The position numbers were made by a program, and so were the translations under genes. The notes under the pieces were generated by a model. That model did not search any database and was not told where the DNA came from. It saw nothing but the letters and a program-made list of their open reading frames with translations. Source: Solirubrobacteraceae bacterium (lineage in GTDB: Bacteria; Actinomycetota; Thermoleophilia; Solirubrobacterales; Solirubrobacteraceae). From it: a stretch of 7,796 nt of DNA. This document shows, piece by piece, positions 5,353-7,796 of this stretch. Numbering within the stretch: the first letter of the stretch is position 1; each line of letters opens with the position of its first letter. The stretch covers positions 1-7,796 of the forward strand of contig JASHQV010000125.1 of NCBI GenBank assembly GCA_030038955.1. Reading direction: 5' to 3'.

Positions 5353-5487
5353 ATCACACCGGCAGAAGGTATTTCGGACCCGGAGCGTCCGCTCGCGATA
5401 TCTCGGACGAGCTGACCGTCGGGGTCGAGGCGACCGCGAGGACGGGCAGACGGATCGACCGAACTGAACGGCGACGCGTCGATCACC

Positions 5488-5493
5488 TACGAT
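5488..5493 (+). promoter_or_regulatory. candidate -10 box for glmU
   Basis: TACGAT matches TANNNT and ends nine bases before the GTG at 5503. CTGAAC at 5464-5469 is a weak -35 candidate with an 18-base spacer. No Shine-Dalgarno sequence precedes the GTG, consistent with a near-leaderless message. Confidence 0.35.
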
Positions 5494-5502
5494 GCCCTCG
5501 TC

Positions 5503-7017
5503 GTGGCCGTGCCCGTAGTCGTCATCCTCGCCGCGGGGCGGGGAACCCGGATGCGCTCGCGGATCCCGAAGCTGCTGCACCCGCTGTGCGGGCGGCCGAT
5601 GATCGCGTGGTCGCTGACGGCCGCGCGGGAGGCCGGTGCCGCGCGCGTGGTCGTGGTCGACACCGCCGAGCGACGGCTGCGCGAGGCGGTCGAGGGTCGC
5701 GCCGAGATCGCCGTGCAGGAGCAGCCGCGGGGCACCGCCGATGCGGTGCGAGCGGCAGTCGATCTAGTCCAGCCGGACGGTCCCGTGATCGTGCTGAACG
5801 GCGATTTGCCGCTGCTGTCGGCGACGACGATTCAGAGGCTCGCCGAGTGGCACGCGCGGCAGGGGGCCGCCGCGACGATCTTGACCGCGGTGATGGGTGA
5901 CCCGAGCGGCTACGGCCGCGTCGTGCGCGCGCCGGACGGGACCGTCGAACGCGTGGTCGAGAGCAAGCGGGCGGGCGACGCCAGCGAGCTAGAGCTCGAG
6001 ATCCGCGAGGTCAACACCGGCGTGTTCGCGTTCGACGGCCGCGAGCTGGCGGCGGCGCTCACCGAGGTGGGGGACGACAACGCGCAGGGGGAGCTGTATC
6101 TGCCCGACGTGCTGACGATCCTGCGCGAGCGCGAGCACACCGTCGTGGCCTACGAGTTGAACGACCCGGCGGAGGCGCTGCAGGTCAACGACCGTCGCCA
6201 GCTGGCCGCCGTCAGGGCGATCGCCCAGCGGCAGATCATCGAGCGCCACCAGCTCGCCGGGGTGACCGTGGACGCGCCGCGCGCAACCGTGATCGACGTC
6301 GACGTCGAGATCGGCGAGGACAGCGTGGTCGCGCCGTTCACCAGCCTGTTGGGGAGCACGCGGATCGGCGCGGGCAGCACCGTCGGGCCGGGGTCGACGC
6401 TGATCGATGCTCGCGTGGGCGATGCGAGCACGGTCGTGCACTCGTTCGTGCGCGAGGCGACGGTCGAGGATCGTGTCAACGTCGGGCCATTCGCGCACCT
6501 ACGGCCCGGAACGGTGCTGCGTACCGGCTCCAAGGCCGGCACGTTCGTCGAGATCAAGAACTCCGAGGTCGGTGCCGGCAGCAAGGTGCCACACCTCAGC
6601 TACATCGGTGACACCGAGATTGGGGAGGACACGAACCTGGGGGCGAGCACTGTCACCGCCAACTACGACGGCTTCAGCAAGCACCGCACACGGATCGGCT
6701 CCCGCGTACACGGCGGCGTCGACACGACCTTCGTGGCGCCGGTCGAGGTCGGCGACGACGCCTACACGGCCGCCGGGTCGGTGATCGGGCAGGCGGTGCC
6801 GCCCGGGGCGCTGGCCGGCTCCCCGGGGGTGGCTCGCTCGCAGCAGCGCAACGTCGACGGGTACGCCCGGCGGCGGCAGGCGCGGGCCGAGGCCGAGCGT
6901 GAGCCGGCAGACGGGAAGACGCCGTCCGAGGCTGAGCGTGAGCCGGCACACGGGGACGCCGAGGGCCGGCAGGCCCGGGCCGAAGCGGGGGGTGGGGGTG
7001 AGGAGCGGGCCGGCTGA
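5503..7017 (+). CDS. glmU: bifunctional N-acetylglucosamine-1-phosphate uridyltransferase / glucosamine-1-phosphate acetyltransferase
   Basis: GlmU acetylates glucosamine-1-phosphate and then makes UDP-GlcNAc for peptidoglycan. It has 504 residues. Uridyltransferase half (1 to ~230): LAAGRGTRM (9-17), Lys23, RGTADA (76-81), NGDLPLL with metal-binding Asp101, EVNTGVF (169-175) and VNDRRQLA (228-235). Left-handed beta-helix half: hexapeptide repeats from ~265, Arg334, Lys352, catalytic His364 (VPHLSYIGD), Tyr367, TANYDG with Asn387, and Lys393, aligning one-for-one with E. coli Arg333, Lys351, His363, Tyr366, Asn386 and Lys392. E. coli Ser405, an acetyl-CoA contact in VGSDT, is Val406 here (GGVDT), and the segment before the final RNxxGY has a small insertion (PGVA). 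A ~50-residue charged tail with internal repeats follows. The GTG gives the family N-terminus MAVPVVVILAAG; GTG 5509 is two codons later. prs follows after 81 bases. Confidence 0.96.
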   Translation: MAVPVVVILAAGRGTRMRSRIPKLLHPLCGRPMIAWSLTAAREAGAARVVVVDTAERRLREAVEGRAEIAVQEQPRGTADAVRAAVDLVQPDGPVIVLNGDLPLLSATTIQRLAEWHARQGAAATILTAVMGDPSGYGRVVRAPDGTVERVVESKRAGDASELELEIREVNTGVFAFDGRELAAALTEVGDDNAQGELYLPDVLTILREREHTVVAYELNDPAEALQVNDRRQLAAVRAIAQRQIIERHQLAGVTVDAPRATVIDVDVEIGEDSVVAPFTSLLGSTRIGAGSTVGPGSTLIDARVGDASTVVHSFVREATVEDRVNVGPFAHLRPGTVLRTGSKAGTFVEIKNSEVGAGSKVPHLSYIGDTEIGEDTNLGASTVTANYDGFSKHRTRIGSRVHGGVDTTFVAPVEVGDDAYTAAGSVIGQAVPPGALAGSPGVARSQQRNVDGYARRRQARAEAEREPADGKTPSEAEREPAHGDAEGRQARAEAGGGGEERAG

Positions 7018-7082
7018 GTCGGCGAACCGCGCTCGGAGCGGGATCGAGCCCGTCACGCGCTGCTCCTGTCTTGCGCGCCGCG

Positions 7083-7088
7083 TACCAT
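7083..7088 (+). promoter_or_regulatory. candidate -10 box for prs
   Basis: TACCAT matches TANNNT and ends ten bases before the ATG at 7099. I see no good -35 hexamer 16-18 bases upstream. GAGG at 7093-7096 is only two bases from the ATG, too close for a normal ribosome site, so a near-leaderless transcript is plausible. The glmU-prs gap (7018-7098) shows only weak stem-loops. Confidence 0.35.
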
Positions 7089-7098
7089 TGCTGAGGTC

Positions 7099-7796
7099 AT
7101 GAGCGTGCTGGAGATGGCGTCCTCAGCGAGCGATCTGCGCGTCGAGCACGACAAGCGGCTGATGCTGTTCTGCGGACGGGCTAACCGGGAGCTGGCGGCT
7201 CGGATCGCCGACAAGCTTGGGGTCACGCTTGGCGGCGTCATCACCAAGACGTTCGCCAACGGTGAGGTGTACTGCCGTTTCGAGGAGTCGGTGCGCGGCG
7301 CCGATGTGTTCATCGTGCAGCCGATGTGTGGTAACCCTAGTGAGGGGCTGAGCGCTAACGACGCGCTGATGGAGCTGCTGGTGATGGTCGACGCGGCCGT
7401 CGGCGGGTCGGCCCACAGGGTGATCGCCGTGACGCCGTGGTATGGCTACTCGCGGCAGGACAAGAAGTCCGCTCCGCGGGAGCCGATCAGCGCCCGGCTG
7501 GTGGCGCGGATGCTGGAGGCCTCCGGGATCGACCGGATCCTCACGATGGATCTGCACTCGGGGCAGATTCAGGGCTTCTTCCAGAAGCCCTGCGACCATA
7601 TGACGGCGCTGTTCATCCTCACTCGTTACTTCGCCGATCTTGGCTTGGAGGATCCGGTGGTGGTGGCGCCCGACGTCGGCCGGGTCAAGCTCAACCAGAA
7701 GTTCGCGTCGCTGATCGGCGGTGATCTGGCGATCCTCAGCAAGGAGCGTCCGACGCAGCAGGTGGCGGCGATCAACTACGTGATCGGCGATGTCGC
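7099..7796 (+). CDS. prs: ribose-phosphate pyrophosphokinase (PRPP synthetase), N-terminal part, runs off the window
   Basis: PRPP synthetase transfers pyrophosphate from ATP to ribose-5-phosphate, supplying nucleotide, His and Trp synthesis. The frame is open to the right edge: 232 codons of a usual ~310-330. Seen: LMLFCGRANRELAARIA (21-37), FANGEVYCRF (52-61), the ATP-site block WYGYSRQDKKSAPREPISAR (114-133), MDLHSGQIQGFF (150-161) with the metal-binding His, VVAPDVGRV (188-196), and IGDV at the edge. Family GGVxRAR is GRVKLNQ here. The flexible catalytic loop usually reading DKRRP is SKERP (214-218), keeping Lys215 and Arg217, which match catalytic Lys and Arg of B. subtilis enzyme. About 18 residues precede the usual start of the fold. 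Codons end in T more often than in the neighbours, perhaps reflecting high expression. The ATG is the first plausible start; glmU-prs order is typical of actinomycetes. Confidence 0.95.
   Translation, partial: MSVLEMASSASDLRVEHDKRLMLFCGRANRELAARIADKLGVTLGGVITKTFANGEVYCRFEESVRGADVFIVQPMCGNPSEGLSANDALMELLVMVDAAVGGSAHRVIAVTPWYGYSRQDKKSAPREPISARLVARMLEASGIDRILTMDLHSGQIQGFFQKPCDHMTALFILTRYFADLGLEDPVVVAPDVGRVKLNQKFASLIGGDLAILSKERPTQQVAAINYVIGDV

Noticed and set aside
3479..5486. Long minus-strand frames opposite the phosphorylase and transferase genes (3479-4117, 4257-5486)
   Set aside because: Low-complexity shadow composition; one also runs through the tRNA and the hairpins; no family resemblance.
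5250..5502. A glmS-type ribozyme or known riboswitch upstream of glmU
   Set aside because: I could not match any known conserved core; the visible structure is a simple long hairpin.
5142..5900. 252-codon plus-strand frame across tRNA-Gln and the start of glmU
   Set aside because: It would translate a complete tRNA and then an Arg-rich out-of-frame reading of glmU.
1..7796. CRISPR arrays, insertion sequences, integrases, toxin-antitoxin or phage genes
   Set aside because: No spaced repeat series, transposase motifs or terminal repeats around a gene were seen; the window reads as chromosomal core plus a few accessory genes.

Overview
The window is very GC-rich and every convincing gene is on the + strand. 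Gene content and order (ispE, a small membrane protein, a PucR-type regulator, then tRNA-Gln, glmU and prs) suggest a high-GC actinomycete. The protein style (Ala/Arg-rich, Arg-rich secreted tails) and the small two-helix protein after ispE remind me of Thermoleophilia/Solirubrobacterales. That placement is inference from memory; no search was possible.

Layout. Bases 1-563 hold the 3' part of ispE (MEP isoprenoid pathway). Bases 595-816 encode a 73-residue protein with two membrane helices. Bases 817-1023 are noncoding and carry a mirrored set of CTGACG/CGTCAG boxes around a C(UUCG)G hairpin. Next come a PucR/CdaR-type regulator (1024-2262, TTG start), a 9-bp hairpin, and a secreted CAP-like protein with an Arg-rich C-terminal tail (2338-3492). 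A perfect 38-bp tandem duplication begins inside the end of that gene and duplicates one arm of a following hairpin. Bases 3629-4438 encode an MTAP/PNP-family phosphorylase. It overlaps by 11 bases a DUF2064/TIGR04282-type nucleotidyl/glycosyltransferase-like gene (4428-5096), which is followed by a branched hairpin. A tRNA-Gln(UUG) at 5179-5249 has C instead of the near-universal U at position 33. A 253-base spacer contains a 45-bp nearly perfect inverted repeat. The window ends with glmU (5503-7017) and the 5' part of prs (7099 to the edge).

How the genes relate. ispE, glmU and prs are core housekeeping genes for isoprenoid precursors, UDP-GlcNAc and PRPP. The most suggestive accessory unit is the overlapping phosphorylase/transferase pair. 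One enzyme would release a 5-modified ribose-1-phosphate from a 5'-modified nucleoside, and the other belongs to a nucleotidyl/glycosyltransferase-like family that could act on such a sugar. Relatives of the second family are annotated in arsenosugar biosynthesis, but no ArsM or ArsS gene is visible here. Both proteins differ from their families at key motifs, so the pair may be a specialised, undescribed salvage or biosynthesis step.

Regulation visible in the sequence. Three genes (3629, 5503, 7099) have a TANNNT hexamer 9-10 bases before the start codon and no good Shine-Dalgarno site, which suggests leaderless or near-leaderless transcripts. Most intergenic gaps contain a GC-rich hairpin without a U-tract.
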